From Guadua angustifolia (Eukaryota; Streptophyta; Magnoliopsida; Poales; Poaceae): DNA of 64,000 bases. The position numbers were made by a program, and so were the translations under genes. How positions within the stretch are numbered: position 1 is the stretch's first letter; each line of letters starts with the position of its first letter. Positions 11,553 through 22,170 of this stretch are shown here, one piece after another. Location: contig CM070520.1 in NCBI GenBank assembly GCA_036346375.1, forward strand, positions 44,349,854-44,413,853, given 5' to 3'. The notes below the pieces were generated by a model that saw only the letters and a program-made list of their open reading frames with translations, did no database searches and was not told the origin of the DNA.

Positions 11553-11804
11553 TCATCCGTATGTGGCTGCCACCATCAGCAACGTGAGTGATTCGTATGC
11601 CTTGCTCCGGCCATACCACAGCCCCACTTTATGAACTAGCTCCATCGCCTCCTCGCCTCCCCCCGCGAGTGCCTTCCTCAACCTATTAATATCATCCACC
11701 ACAGCAAGCTCTAGCAGTGCCGCTAGCCTATCTCGTCGCACACCATCGGCGACCTGCCCCTGCGCCTCATCGATGAGATCAAGAAGGTTGCCCATTACCT
11801 CCAC
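11553..11804 (-). pseudogene. Truncated CCCH zinc finger (TZF-type) N-terminal fragment
   Basis: The minus-strand frame starts MEVMGNLLDLIDEAQG and reads LLELAVVDDINRLRKAL, then VHKVGLWYGRSKAYESLTLL, then MVAATYG, followed at once by a stop. This matches the N-terminal ankyrin-containing part of plant tandem CCCH proteins, where a 'LLELAA.ND...GLWYGR...TPLMVAATYGS' block precedes further ankyrin sequence and two CCCH fingers. Here the 83-residue frame ends inside the first ankyrin repeat, and no ankyrin remainder or zinc finger follows on that strand. It is either a pseudogene fragment or a very short derived peptide; nothing here shows expression. Confidence 0.6.
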
Positions 11805-13290
11805 TCAATAGATAAACTCAACACATCTGCAAGGAGAGGCAAGAAGCGGTGGGGTTATATAGATTCAGCAACCGAGAAGATATCTATAGAATCTAGATTA
11901 AGAAATCATCAAATAAGGAAGGCAAAAAAAGAGAAAGAGGGAAGAAGAGACCCAACTCCATGAATCAAAACTCTACTTCCTTTGGAAGGGAATCAATCAA
12001 TCCAATCCAAAAGGCATTGGAAGCAATCGTCGCCGATTCAAATGCCAGATCAATGGAAGAAAGGAAAGCAATAAATGAGTCATGCATATTCATTTACCTT
12101 CCGCGATAGGATGATCCAATCCAATCTACGGGATGGCCATCGCCGCTTCCTACTCGACGCCAATGCATGCAAGACACGTGTTGGGGTGAGGGTGGAGAAC
12201 AGACGTGACCACCACCAACTCCTAATTAGAATTAGTAAAGATAGAGATAACAAACTTATCTAGTCATGTCGAGACATGGCCGCAAGCGCATGCTTGCAGA
12301 TCGAATCAAGTCCATACATGATTAGATAAAAAGAAAAGATGATCTTATCTACACATGCAAGTAAATATTTAATGGAAAGGATGTATATGTCAACTCAAAG
12401 TCACATGGTAATTCAGAACTTGTATGCGTGCAGTATATGAAAAAGAATCACCGTGTAGTATTTGGAAATAGAATCGGTGATTGAGATAAGAGTCCATACT
12501 GCAGATCACGCTTGCATGCATATCCAACCGATTTAAAATTTTCTCCGTTTGTGGGTGTGCACAGGAGTGAAGGAGAACGGACCACCGCCACCAACTCGTA
12601 ATTAGAAGTAGTAGAGATAATCACATAGAAGTTTAAATATGTCTTTATACTTCAATACATACTATATATTGAAATAGCCTATTAAGAAAGAAAAATTTTC
12701 GATGGGAATATAATGATGAATAGAGAGCATGAGTGGAAAGGGCAAAAAATTGTGCCTAGCACATGATCTCATTCTAATTTGTATATTTGAAAAGTCTTGA
12801 AAGTTAGCTAACTGGTAGCTAAACTGAGAAAAAAGTTCAAACCAATATTTTTTTTGTGACGCCAGCACTCATACATGAAAAAGTAACAAACTCACAATTT
12901 CAAATTGAAACTATAATGTTAGAATTCAAATTCATCAAAATTGACGGCCCTAAGGGTTCTTTTTTCCACATTGTGAAAATTTAAAGTAAAAGCGAAAATT
13001 GTAATCTGTAAATTAAGAAAATCTAATATGACTTGCATTATTTTATTTGATATAATAATGTAACAGGAAATCTCGAATATTTTTTAACAGTTTTAAACTT
13101 AGATAAGTAGATTGAATTTTCTTTTCAATCTGGGTAACAACACAAACGTACTAATTAATTCGGAATGAATAGAAGCATTTAAGGATAATTAGTTTGAAGG
13201 GAATTAATTGCATGGGGTCATGCAATGTGTAATTGGAAAGTCAATATCCTGCGCTGAAAACATTCTTATTTTGAATGGTATATGTGGTAA
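11805..13290. other. AT-rich intergenic sequence
   Basis: No supported gene. A short repeat recurs: ACCACCAACTCCTAATTAG (about 12208) and a variant near 12584 (CCACCAACTCGTAATTAGAA), related to the block near 18450. The stretch 12640-13290 is AT-rich and shows nothing recognisable. Confidence 0.4.
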
Positions 13291-13748
13291 TGGGTAAGAG
13301 CATCTCCAAGAATGCCCTAAATTCATTCCCAAAACCTGATTTAGGATTTGATTGAAAAAAAAACATACTCCAACAGTTCCCATTTTCACTCCCCACATTT
13401 CCGCGCGCCCTAAACAGGAACCCCGGTGGCCTCATTTTTGCGCGTCGCGACCGCGCTCCCAATCGGAAATTCTCGCCCCTCCCGCGCCATTCCAGCTCTT
13501 CCCCAGCGCTACTCCTTCTCCCCTTCGCCTCCCTAGCTCAGTGCGTACGCCGTGAAGCGGTGGAGGAGATCAGGGTGGGCGGAGCAGGCGGAGGCAACGG
13601 GGGCGAGGCGGGAGTAGAGGAGGAGCTCGGGCGGCGGAGGGGAGGAGGAGCGGAGGTGGTTCAGGTGAGAGACGCTGGCGCGGATGGCGTGAAGCTGCCG
13701 GAGGACCTCCTGCTCCTGCTGGTCGGAGGAATCGGGGTGGATGAGGAG

Positions 13749-13916
13749 CTACCGCGGCGGCGGCGGCGGCGTGGTGGATGCGCGGATGGAGAGGTGGTAG
13801 ATGGACAGCATGTTGGTGGCCACCATGGACAGCAGGAACACCACGTTCAGGTTCAGGCCGCACGGCCAGACGCCGCCTGTGGAAGCAGAGGCGAAGCCCA
13901 CCGCTGTCTTCCTCAT
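13749..13916 (-). pseudogene. N-terminal membrane-anchor exon fragment
   Basis: On the minus strand from an ATG at 13916 the frame reads MRKTAVGFASASTGGVWPCG, then LNLNVVFLLSMVATNMLSI, then YHLSIRAS, followed by proline-rich sequence and a stop. The middle segment is a single hydrophobic helix of about 17-20 residues, as in type II membrane proteins. I recall similar 'GLN.N..FLLSMVATN(L/M)LS.YHLS' starts in uncharacterised grass membrane or methyltransferase-like proteins, but that is a weak identification. It lies in the GC-rich left part of the Pack-MULE-like element and is cut off. Confidence 0.35.
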
Positions 13917-14199
13917 CGCCGGCGGCAGATCCGATCGACGTTTTCTTTTGCTCTCTCCTTTGGAGAAATCGAGATAGACATACAGAGAGAGAGATGTCGG
14001 TGGGGTTTGGGGGAATGGCACTTCACTCATGAGGGCATTTCTAAACAGTGCATTGTAACTGTTGTCTGAAAGATAGTCCACAACGCACAATTACTATCTG
14101 GTCCTCTGCATCTAATATATTACTTTGTATTGTTTCAGTATGCTATCATTCAATTTATGTTATTTATATTCTAATATCACCTCTTCTGTGTTTCAATAG

Positions 14200-15124
14200 T
14201 ATTTCAATCAGATTTTAACAACTGTACTCGAGGTGTTGGATGACTCTGATTCTTCTGTCAGGGAGCTCTCTCTATCATTAGTTGCTGAGATGCTCCAGAA
14301 TCAGGTTTTGTATTCACAAATAGAACATGTAAGTAGGTAATCTAGTTGGTAGATTGTTGATTAGTATTGTTTATTATTTTCTCAGAAAGATCCTATGGAA
14401 GAATCCATTGAGATTGTCCTTGAAAAGCTCCTGCATGTGACCAAAGATGTTGTGGCAAAGGTATATGTTCGTTAACTAAAGAAGTTTTCTGTTGTTTCTG
14501 GTGCGCTTATATTTACTTAATGCTTGTGCAGGTTTCAAATGAAGCAAACCAGTGCTTAAATGCCGTGCTAGCAAAATATGATCCTTTTAGATGCCTTGCT
14601 GTATGTCCAGAGCTTTTATTTTTAAAAAAGATATTGCTACAGTACTACTATATTTGTTTATCATTTGCCAAGAGCTCTATTCAAAATTCTTCTCATTAGC
14701 TGATGGAGTCGTTCTGGTACATCCCGCATTTCCCTGGATTATAGACACCAGGCCCATTATAGCCTGAACATCTTGATGTCTGTTTATCTGATCTCTTGTC
14801 TGCCTTGTACAACTATTTCATTTAAGCATCATGCTGGATATCTGTTAGTTAGGGGACACAGAAAATAAATATTTCACACAGGAAGAATCATCTGTCAAGA
14901 TTCAAGAATACTCTTAAAGATTAGTGTTAGTTTGTAGAGTCTTTCACTTGTTCTGGTTTATTACAGCAATATATCCTGAGCAACCGTGGTTGACTGTTGG
15001 TATTCTCTTGGTAATCTTGCAGCTTGTTGGGCGGCTTTCACAGGAGGAATTGATGACGCAGCTGCCTTCATTTTTACCAGCACTTTTTGATGCTTTCAGT
15101 AATCAGAGTCCAGATGTTCGCAAG
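14200..15124 (+). pseudogene. CLASP-type (CLIP-associated protein) C-terminal HEAT/TOG exon fragments
   Basis: Four exons with clean GT-AG borders and whole-codon lengths are visible: 14200-14304 (YFNQILTTVLEVLDDSDSSV...), 14386-14460 (KDPMEESIEIVLEKLLHVTK...), 14532-14600 (VSNEANQCLNAVLAKYDPF...) and 15023-15124 (LVGRLSQEELMTQLPSFLPA...). Together they resemble the C-terminal HEAT-repeat region of plant CLASP, a microtubule plus-end protein. An exon expected between the third and fourth is missing or unreadable (14600-15020), and the sequence runs into unrelated DNA after 15124. There is no N-terminal TOG region, so this is a captured or truncated fragment. Confidence 0.6.
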
Positions 15125-15211
15125 GTGCTTACCTGTTCTTCTGATGAATGTCTTACAGTTTTCATATGGCCATGCTAGTTCCTCAATGAGGGAATCTTTG
15201 AAGCTCATGTA

Positions 15212-15895
15212 AAGACACGGCTAAGCTTGCAACGCAGCAGAGACAACTGTTGCGGTAAGCATCGATCTCTCTTCTATCTGAATCAAGCTATTTTATTTCT
15301 TCCCTGTGTTGATTATTGATATCTGCAGACCACGACGCTTCTGTAGCTTTTACTTTTCAGAGGTGAAAGACATTGTGGTGCACCATAAAACTAGCATACT
15401 TCTAGGTTATCGCTAAAGAGTGATCTTTAATCAGAGGAGATAATGTCTGCAATTATCCTAAAATGAAAGTGGAACATTCTTGAATTGACTGCTTGTGGCA
15501 TCGAGTATATATATTTCTGCATTTATTTTTAATGGCAGTGATATACTTGTCGATTTAGAGGTACATGCTCAAGGCTAAGATACCGATCATGGGGAAGTTG
15601 TTGAATTAAGATGACGACGACTCTGATTATAACGGAGCGTCAGCTGTTGAGCTGGTGAGAATACTGCATGAGCTTCTGCATCAAAGAAATCAGGAGCGGA
15701 TTGAGGAGTTGTTCTGTCACTTGAAAGCGTGGAAATGATGCTAGTGCAGAAGGAAATGGAGGTGTGCATCCGGAAGGACACGGCTAAGCTTGCAACGCAG
15801 CAGAGACAATTGTTGCGGTAAGCATCGATCTCTCTTCTATCTGAATCAAGCTGTTTTATTTCTTCCCTGTGTTGATTATTGATATTTGCAGACCA
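15212..15895 (+). repeat. Direct repeat of about 120 bp (15212-15336 and 15777-15895)
   Basis: Both copies start GACACGGCTAAGCTTGCAAC and run through a coding-like stretch, a TTGCGGTAAGCATC splice-donor-like site and the intron start to TGCAGACCACG. They differ by only a few substitutions. The 440 bases between them hold the fragment at 15600. This is a local duplication within the Pack-MULE-like element. Confidence 0.75.
15600..15826 (+). other. Coding-like fragment of unknown origin
   Basis: The + strand reads DDDDSDYNGASAVELVRILH, then ELLHQRNQERIEELFCHLKA, a charged helical stretch, then after a stop and shift EMMLVQKEMEVCIRKDTAKL before a GT donor at about 15820. I do not recognise the family. 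The composition and the splice donor suggest a captured exon. Confidence 0.25.
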
Positions 15896-16065
15896 CGGCT
15901 TCATGGGAAAGAGGCCCATGTGACCAATTAACAGATTTTTTAGGGAACAAGAAAGGAATTGTTGGAGGATGGGAGTTTTTTTTTGGAAAAAGGTTTTGGG
16001 CAGGCCCCAATTCAATTTATTGGGAGTTGAGATATTGGACACTGTTGGAGATTCTCTAATTGCCT

Positions 16066-16700
16066 GTTAAATAGAAATTAGACCAGCATATCCATCAATT
16101 GCTCTTGATTTAATATTCCCATTATCTAGAGGTAATAAGGTGCATGGTAGCTAATTGGTTCAAAGGGGTCATTTGGGGTGAAAATGGGTAAATTAAATAG
16201 ATCCAAATCGAAGACGAATTGATAGTGGCATTTTGAGATAGTTTCAGCCTTAGGAACAATGCTTTGGAGTGCAATTTTACAAAAATCTCATAAAAGTGTG
16301 GTATGTCACACGATATGATCCAATGGCTGATAGCGCCACATACAAAGCTAATTGGCTCCCGAGTCCATAATTATTCTTGTGACGAGGTTAGCGTTGGTGT
16401 ACCGCACGTAGAACAGCTGAATGGAGTACGAAGATCGCATACAACCATCTGGCTATATCGGGCCATGTTCCAAACAAAATTAATTATATTTGATTATTTG
16501 CTTCAACATGCGTGGAAAATTATTTGGGTGCAGTACACCCATGACAATAAAAATATGCCAGATGGTACATGATAGGGCATAGGAAACCAACTGCCAACTG
16601 TGAATACATAAAAAGAAAAGATAGAAAGAAATAAGAGAGTCGAGGAGGCCAAGATACGGTGGTCAGCATGTATGTTGGCTCCCAAGCATTGCTCCATCAT
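16066..16700. other. Intergenic sequence, nothing recognised
   Basis: AT-rich and unique-looking. Short open frames have no recognisable domain. It is the 3' flank of the minus-strand GASA gene. Confidence 0.35.
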
Positions 16701-16706
16701 TCATTT

Positions 16707-17395
16707 TCAAGGGCACTTGGATTTGCCGTCGCTGCTCTTCATGTGGTTGTAACATGGACATTCTTCTTTGTTGCCAGACATGCCAGACGGGACACGCAGG
16801 CACTTCTCGCAGCAGACATTGCAGTACTTGAGGCATGGCTCCTGGTGCCTTGTTGCCGAGCAGCGATAGTCGCACTTCTGTGGGCATTCTGTCCGTACGC
16901 AACCAAAGAAAAGGAATGCCAAATGAGAGCTGGCATTATGGCACGTTACCGAGATGGCATGAACACTTTCAACCAGTTGGTAAGTTGAGAAGCGAGAAAC
17001 TTGTTACCCAATACAAGAATTGAAGAAATATTTTTCCTTTCACAATGTCCACACAGATAGTGCTATGAACTTACCGGTCGGTAAAACCCTCCATTCGATC
17101 TCCCAGAGGCCTCAACCTATAATATATGAACACATCTATATGATCAATATGTATCTGGAGTAGAAGAAGCAGGTTTTGTTTTTCGAAGGAGCGAAAATAA
17201 GCTGTTGATAAGTTATGATGTGTGTTTTGGTCTTGCATAATGGAAAATAAGGAAGTAAATAACTGTGCAAAATTGACGGTTTTTGACAATAGAAAAAAAT
17301 GTGAAGAAAGAGAGAGATCTAGAGAGAGTACCACAAATGCTAATGCAAACAAGAAGCAAACAACGGGGAGAAAGCAGGGCACAGACACGAGCCAT
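16707..17395 (-). CDS. GASA/Snakin (gibberellin-regulated) cysteine-rich peptide gene
   Basis: The last exon on the minus strand reads ECPQKCDYRCSATRHQEP, then CLKYCNVCCEKCLRVPSG, then NKEECPCYNHMKSS, ending DGKSKCP and stop at 16707. This is the GASA domain: spacing C-x3-C-x3-C-x8-C-x3-C-x2-CC-x2-C, then CPC, then a terminal KCP. GASA peptides are secreted and act in growth, redox and defence responses. Eleven of the twelve canonical cysteines are present; the one just before VP is Arg (CGT). A hydrophobic start (MARVCALLSPRCLLLVCISI) at 17395-17333 could be the signal-peptide exon, followed by a GT donor. A middle exon near 17060-17140 with GTAAGT is possible. Upstream exon joints are uncertain; the last exon is solid. 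Confidence 0.7.
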
Positions 17396-17439
17396 TCTTC
17401 TTCTTTGTTGTAGCCTACACAATGACAACTCTTGAGCAA

Positions 17440-17793
17440 AACTCTTGTTGGTGACCTAGCTATATATAATATCTAAATGCGATATATTTGGCATGTGACA
17501 CGACCTGCTAATGGATGGACATTCAATTCCAAATTTGAAAGCTATCCATATATGGTTGATCCAATCCATATCCAATTCAAACTATCCAAACAGGGGTATA
17601 TTTGGCATGTGACTGGACCTGTTAATGGATAGATATCGAAATCCAAATCTTTAAAGTCCAATATATATCTAAGTATAACTGGTCCAATCAAAATTGATTG
17701 ATACGCCCAGGCGTATCCAGATCAGGGCCTGGGGGAGAATAGGAGTGATCGATGCGGGGGATCATGACATCAATGCGCAGGGGGAAGGGGGAG
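17440..17793. repeat. AT-rich spacer with an internal duplication
   Basis: ATATTTGGCATGTGAC and ...CCTG[C/T]TAATGGAT occur at about 17486 and again at about 17598, with related sequence after each. This is a local duplication of about 110 bases in the promoter-side flank of the GASA gene. No gene is seen. Confidence 0.5.
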
Positions 17794-18446
17794 TAGGGAT
17801 GGCAACGGGTCCGGTACCTCCGGGTCCAACCTCCGTGGACCCGAACCCGAGACCCGAAGTTTGGACCCGAACCCGGACCCGAAGTCAATCACGGGTCCAA
17901 ATTCAGATCCGGACCCGATAGGTACCCAGACCCGATACCAATACTATTCAGTGCAGTGCTAAATAAACTTCCCAGTTCCTAATCTTGATCGGCCCAGGCT
18001 GCACAATTAAGCCCGACTGGCCTTTCCACCGAAGCTTAGCCCAATGCGCCGATTGCTTCAACTTTAAGACGTGTGCTCCTACAATGGTACAGGAGTTAAT
18101 GGATTCACCCGTCAGCATTCATTCATACGGAAAGGACGTGCAACGTGTTAGTTATTTGGGCCTCAACGTGCTGAAGATGGAAATAACGTCCCGCCCCCAT
18201 CCGCTTCTTATAGTTGCCTCACAGAATACCGCTTGACTACCGATGTGGGACTAAACCAAATGACGCCACATCTCCCGATCAAAGCTTTTGTTAAGGTGTG
18301 TAACGGGTCCGGGTCTAGGTATCCACGGGTCTAAAATGAGACCCGGACCAGAAATAATATACCCATGGGTCCAAATTTGGATCAGACCCAGACCCATCGG
18401 TGGGACCATGTGATATACCGGACCTATGGGTATTTTGCCATCCCTA
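17794..18446. mobile_element. Non-autonomous DNA element with GGATGGCAA ends (hAT-like)
   Basis: The left end TAGGGATGGCAACGGGTCCG and the right end, in reverse complement TAGGGATGGCAAAATACCCA, form short terminal inverted repeats. Both ends are rich in GGGTCC/GGACCC motifs. Such TAGGGATGGCAA ends are common on hAT-type elements in plants. No transposase coding is present and no 8-bp TSD is conserved, so the family call is tentative. Confidence 0.5.
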
Positions 18447-18450
18447 CGAA

Positions 18451-18690
18451 GAACAGATCACGCCACCAAATGGTAATTTAGAATAGTAGAGATATATATC
18501 TTTAAGTAATAAAATCCAGTGGTCTCTGTAGCTTAGCTTTCATTATGGTCTACTAGATTGAGGCTAGATGCTTTGCATTTTTCATAGAAAACCTAGCTTA
18601 TTTTTCCTTTTAATACTAACATCCAATGGGCAACATAGGTCAACTGTAATCAGGATCTACAGATTAGTCACTAGAATTTCTTCATCACGT
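18451..18690. repeat. Segmental repeat copy B' upstream of kinase 1
   Basis: GAGATATATATCTTTAAGTA, GGTCTCTGTAGCTTA, TCTACTAGATTGAGGCTAGA and TTTTTCATAGAAAACCTAGC match, in order, the sequence at 22290-22352, 44649-44752 and 45198-45235. In that second copy the match is split by the chromovirus and then by a MITE. Copy B is in kinase-1 intron 4; copy B' lies just upstream of the gene. Confidence 0.8.
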
Positions 18691-18885
18691 CACGGTCCCC
18701 GCGAGCTAGCGTTGACCAAGCCGACAAAATTGACCATACACGTGTTTCTTTCTTCCTTTTTTTAATCACGACGCGGTCCCCGCGAGCTAGCATTGGCCAA
18801 GCGTGTTTCTTTCTTCCTTCCTTACGCGTGTTTCATTCTTCCTTTCTTTACACGACACCGTCACCGCGAGCAAGCGTTTACCAAG
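18691..18885. repeat. Three degenerate copies of a GC-rich motif upstream of kinase 1
   Basis: CACGGTCCCCGCGAGCTAGC (about 18691), CGCGGTCCCCGCGAGCTAGC (about 18771) and a third, CACCGTCACCGCGAGCAAGC (about 18856), recur with trailing TTNNCCAAGC and GTGTTTC/TTCTTCC stretches at about 80-bp spacing. They stand out from the AT-rich surroundings and lie 0.9-1.1 kb before the kinase-1 start codon. Regulatory function is only a guess. Confidence 0.6.
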
Positions 18886-19639
18886 CTGTTTATGATCATC
18901 TCCATGCTTGCCCTGCTGGATCGTCTCGAGCGCCGGCCGGCGCATATGTAGTTTGACGTGGATGCGATCCTCAATCTAACGGAGCTCGATCGATCCATCT
19001 CTCTTCCTCCCGTCAAGGATCGAGCCATATCCAATTGAGAACGAGCCGGCAGGCCTTCCGCTCTCCAGGTTAGTACTACACGCGCTTCTGCACTTAACAT
19101 TGCTTCGGTAGCTTTCAGGCCGGTCATCATGCCGCTTAGTTAGTACATCGATCTGTTTCGGTGCCTATTGTTTCGTCGTTCCATTGCACTGTGCTGCAAA
19201 CACAAATTGAACCTTCACCCAGCTGTATACGTCCTAACCATAGGCGGATCTAGGAGAAATGTTCATCAGGGTCGCTGCAGTTATTACGAACTCGTAACAT
19301 TAATTTGTAACTTGTAATAAGAGGATTATATGCTTACGTACATACTAAAGAAACAATGTGTGATGGACTAAGAACATCGGTGTTGCTTGATCCTGGCCTA
19401 TATACTGTAGATCCGCTCCTGGTCCCAACATTTGTTTCATGGTAAGTCAGTTGTTAATTCTCGTGTTGGTGATTGCTGATCTTCCCTGGCGGTATATGGT
19501 TGCAGCCTATATTTGTAGGAGCTTTGGAAGGCCACCGAGGGGCAAAGCGCAAGGAGTAGAACAAGAAGCTGGTAATTTAGAAAGGAATACTACTCTTCTT
19601 TCTTTCTGTATTAGCATATGCTTTAATTTGCTTTTGCAG

Positions 19640-19711
19640 AAAAGGCTTTTGCAAAATACAACAATTATGGAGCCAATAGGTCTGATGCAACAAGAAGATA
19701 TTACAGATTGA
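19640..19711 (+). other. Ghost first exon of kinase 1 (matches the kinase-2 start exon)
   Basis: AAAAGGCTTTTGCAAAATAC, then ATGGAGCCAATAGGTCTGAT, parallels the kinase-2 start region at 49432-49500 with the same upstream leader (GAAGAATACTACTCTTC-type sequence). In kinase 1 the frame runs MEPIGLMQQEDITD and stops, and the kinase reading resumes from a new ATG at 19776. The ancestral first exon has decayed here. Confidence 0.55.
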
Positions 19712-19775
19712 TTTGCACCAATTGATTTGCTGCAACCTTTAATTTGTTTGAAGGAACTGTCATATGTAATCACAA

Positions 19776-20878
19776 ATGGATGGCGAAGCTATTGCTAGGC
19801 ACAGTGTCCTAGAGCGCATGCTGCTCGATGACAGTGCAGAGCCGACGAACCTCACATTATCACTTCTACAAGACATCACAAAAGATTTCTCCGATGAACT
19901 GCAAATCGGCAGAGGTGGATTTGCGATGGTTTACAAGGTATGGATAACTCTCAACAGTCTTAATCACACAGCTGATCTGGAAACTCATCTTCATTCTGAC
20001 AAGACATGTTGCGACTACAGGGAATGCTTGGAAATGGGATGGTTGCAGTTAAGAAGCTGAAAGAAATGCTTGATATCGATGAGAAGAAATTCAACCGTGA
20101 GGTCGAATGTCTGATTGGGGCGAAGCACAAGAATATAGTGCGATTTCTAGGATATTGTTCTGACACACAAGGGAAACATGAAAAGTACAATGAAAAGTTT
20201 GTCATGGCAGATGTACGACACAGGCTGCTTTGCTTCAAGTACCTACCAAAAGGGAGTCTCGATGTGTATATCACTGGTAGGATGATGTGGCAAGTAACAT
20301 TTATTTCCATATTTATTTTATTTATTAAAGGTTATTATCTATAATAGGAGTATAGAAATTACTTTCTTACCATGTGGTATTCTATCTAGCATTCGAAAAT
20401 TTACATTACCTAGAATACAAAATACTTTTTCCACTCCCCTTCACAGATGCATCTCATGGACTTGAATGGAAAGTGCGCTATCAAATAATCAAGGGAATCT
20501 GTGAGGGTTTACATTATCTTCATCAGAAGGGTATTATTCACTTGGATCTCAAACCTGCTAATATACTGCTAGATGATGGCATGGTTCCGAAAATTGCTGA
20601 TTTTGGTCTCTCAAGGTGCTTCGATGAAAAGCAAAGTTGGACTATTACTTCAAAACTGATTGGATCATTGTAAGCAATTTCATTTTGGGTGTTAGGTATG
20701 GATTATGCTACATTCCCTTTGCACATTCATCTATCGGACCATTAAAATTTCATGCAGGGGATATTTGGCTCCAGAATTCTTCAGTGGACGAATCTCAGTC
20801 AAGTTGGACATATACAGTCTTGGTGTTATAGTCATGGAGATACTGACTGGAGAGAAGGGATATTCTGCAGTTGAGGAG
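19776..20878 (+). CDS. Kinase-1 exons 1-4: protein kinase N-lobe to C-lobe
   Basis: Exon 1 (54 codons) ends with the glycine loop IGRGGFAMVYK. Exon 2 has VAVKKL with the ATP-binding Lys and the helix-C region. Exon 3 has the catalytic loop HLDLKPANILLDDG and the Mg-binding DFGLS. Exon 4 has GYLAPEFFSG (APE motif) and DIYSLGVIVMEILTG. All catalytic residues (Lys, catalytic Asp, loop Asn, DFG Asp) are present. The residue before the catalytic Asp is Leu, not Arg, so it is a non-RD kinase, a class often linked to plant immune signalling. Exon phases (0, 1, 2, 0) are consistent and every intron is GT-AG. Confidence 0.8.
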
Positions 20879-21569
20879 GTAATAACAACTTATGTGATGG
20901 TTCCAAGATAAAGGCGAGATTTTGAAATAATTATGTTATGCTTTAACTTCGCAAAATATCTTTCTTTTTTCACAATTTGCATAATATCATTCTAGGGAGA
21001 ACATCCAGTAGTGCAAATCACAAATTGTTGCAAACCATGCTCTTGTAGGAGATGTGCTTCCATACTTTTCTTTTTTTACTATTGCACAAATATTAAAGCA
21101 TGCTTCCATGCATGCTTTTCTTTTCTTGTAGATAGTGATTACTTACCCCCTTCGCTTGCTACAAGATTTGTGCAATTTGTATTAGGAGGGAAAGCATTGA
21201 AGTGTATCAAGGTAGGACCAAAATATGTGAAGAGAAATAATAAATGTAGTATTTAAACCAATTAAATATAGTCATAGAAGTTATTATCTTCAAGGAAAAT
21301 TTACATTTTTTCTCCTTGTTTTTGATCGAATGTGAAAATGCATGCAATTTACATAGCGTTAAATCTATGAGGATGTACTTTATTTACTTTTTGGATAAAC
21401 TTTTTTGTTAGTCTGATGTCTGAATTGATGTGGTTTGTGCGTTAACATTGAGTAGTTGTTGTAAATACTCCTACTATGAGCTTTAATTTCATGCTTTAAA
21501 ATAATCATCGCTCCTTTTCATAAACCAGTCGAATTGCCCACGCAATATCCATGGCTAGATACTACAACA

Positions 21570-21570
<1 letters not shown>

Positions 21571-21624
<54 letters not shown>
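21571..21624. repeat. (TA)n microsatellite, about 26 units
   Basis: An uninterrupted alternating TA tract of about 53 bases in kinase-1 intron 4. Confidence 0.95.
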
Positions 21625-21627
<3 letters not shown>

Positions 21628-21689
21628 AATGTGCGGTTGTATTTGTTATATTATGTTAATATCTATAGTTGAAATAAATATAGTTATAT

Positions 21690-22170
21690 ATGTTTTGGGA
21701 ACTACAACCTCTGCTATATTTATAATCTAGCACCACAAATAAGTGGGGTAGATTCTTCCTTTTTCTCTTCATTAGTGAGGACTTTTCTTTTCTTCTTTCT
21801 AAGGTTATTAATTGTAGCAATCATTAGTTTTGATCAATTAATGGAAGAATTTCTACTTTTATGTTTTAAGGGTTATCAAAGAGATCATTAGTTTGGAATA
21901 CGGCCGGGTTATATTAGACTTTGTTACCACTGTTGTGTATCTCCTATCCAATATGTTATATTAGACTTTGTTTGGAATAGGGTTTTCCCCCCCAATTCTT
22001 GTGGGAATTAATTTATGAGACTTGTTCCAAATACGCCTTAATTTGCATAACCGTGATTTAGACCCATTAAGATAAATGGTGTATATGGTAATGAATATGA
22101 TAGATATTTCAGATGGCCATCTCTTTCTCTTTCCATACTATACGAATAGTAGATGATTAGAACTCTTATC
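21690..22170. repeat. Segmental repeat copy A in kinase-1 intron 4
   Basis: Matches 10690-11230 from TATATGTTTTGGGAACTACA through CCATACTATACGAATAGTAG. Indels differ between the copies; this one lacks a piece present near 11110-11140. Confidence 0.7.

Larger units (their letters stand above)
13291..16065. mobile_element. Pack-MULE-like element carrying gene fragments
   Basis: The left end reads GGGTAAGAGCATCTCCAAGA with AAAAAAAAACATACTCCAAC about 70 bases in. The right end, read in reverse complement, gives AATTAGAGAATCTCCAACAG with AAAAAAAAACTCCCATCCTC further in. Such GAGCATCTCCAACAG-type terminal inverted repeats are common on plant Mutator-like elements. Between them lie a GC-rich exon-like block, spliced CLASP-type exons and other coding-like pieces without any transposase. 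I could not find a matching 9-bp TSD, so the exact ends are uncertain. Confidence 0.55.
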
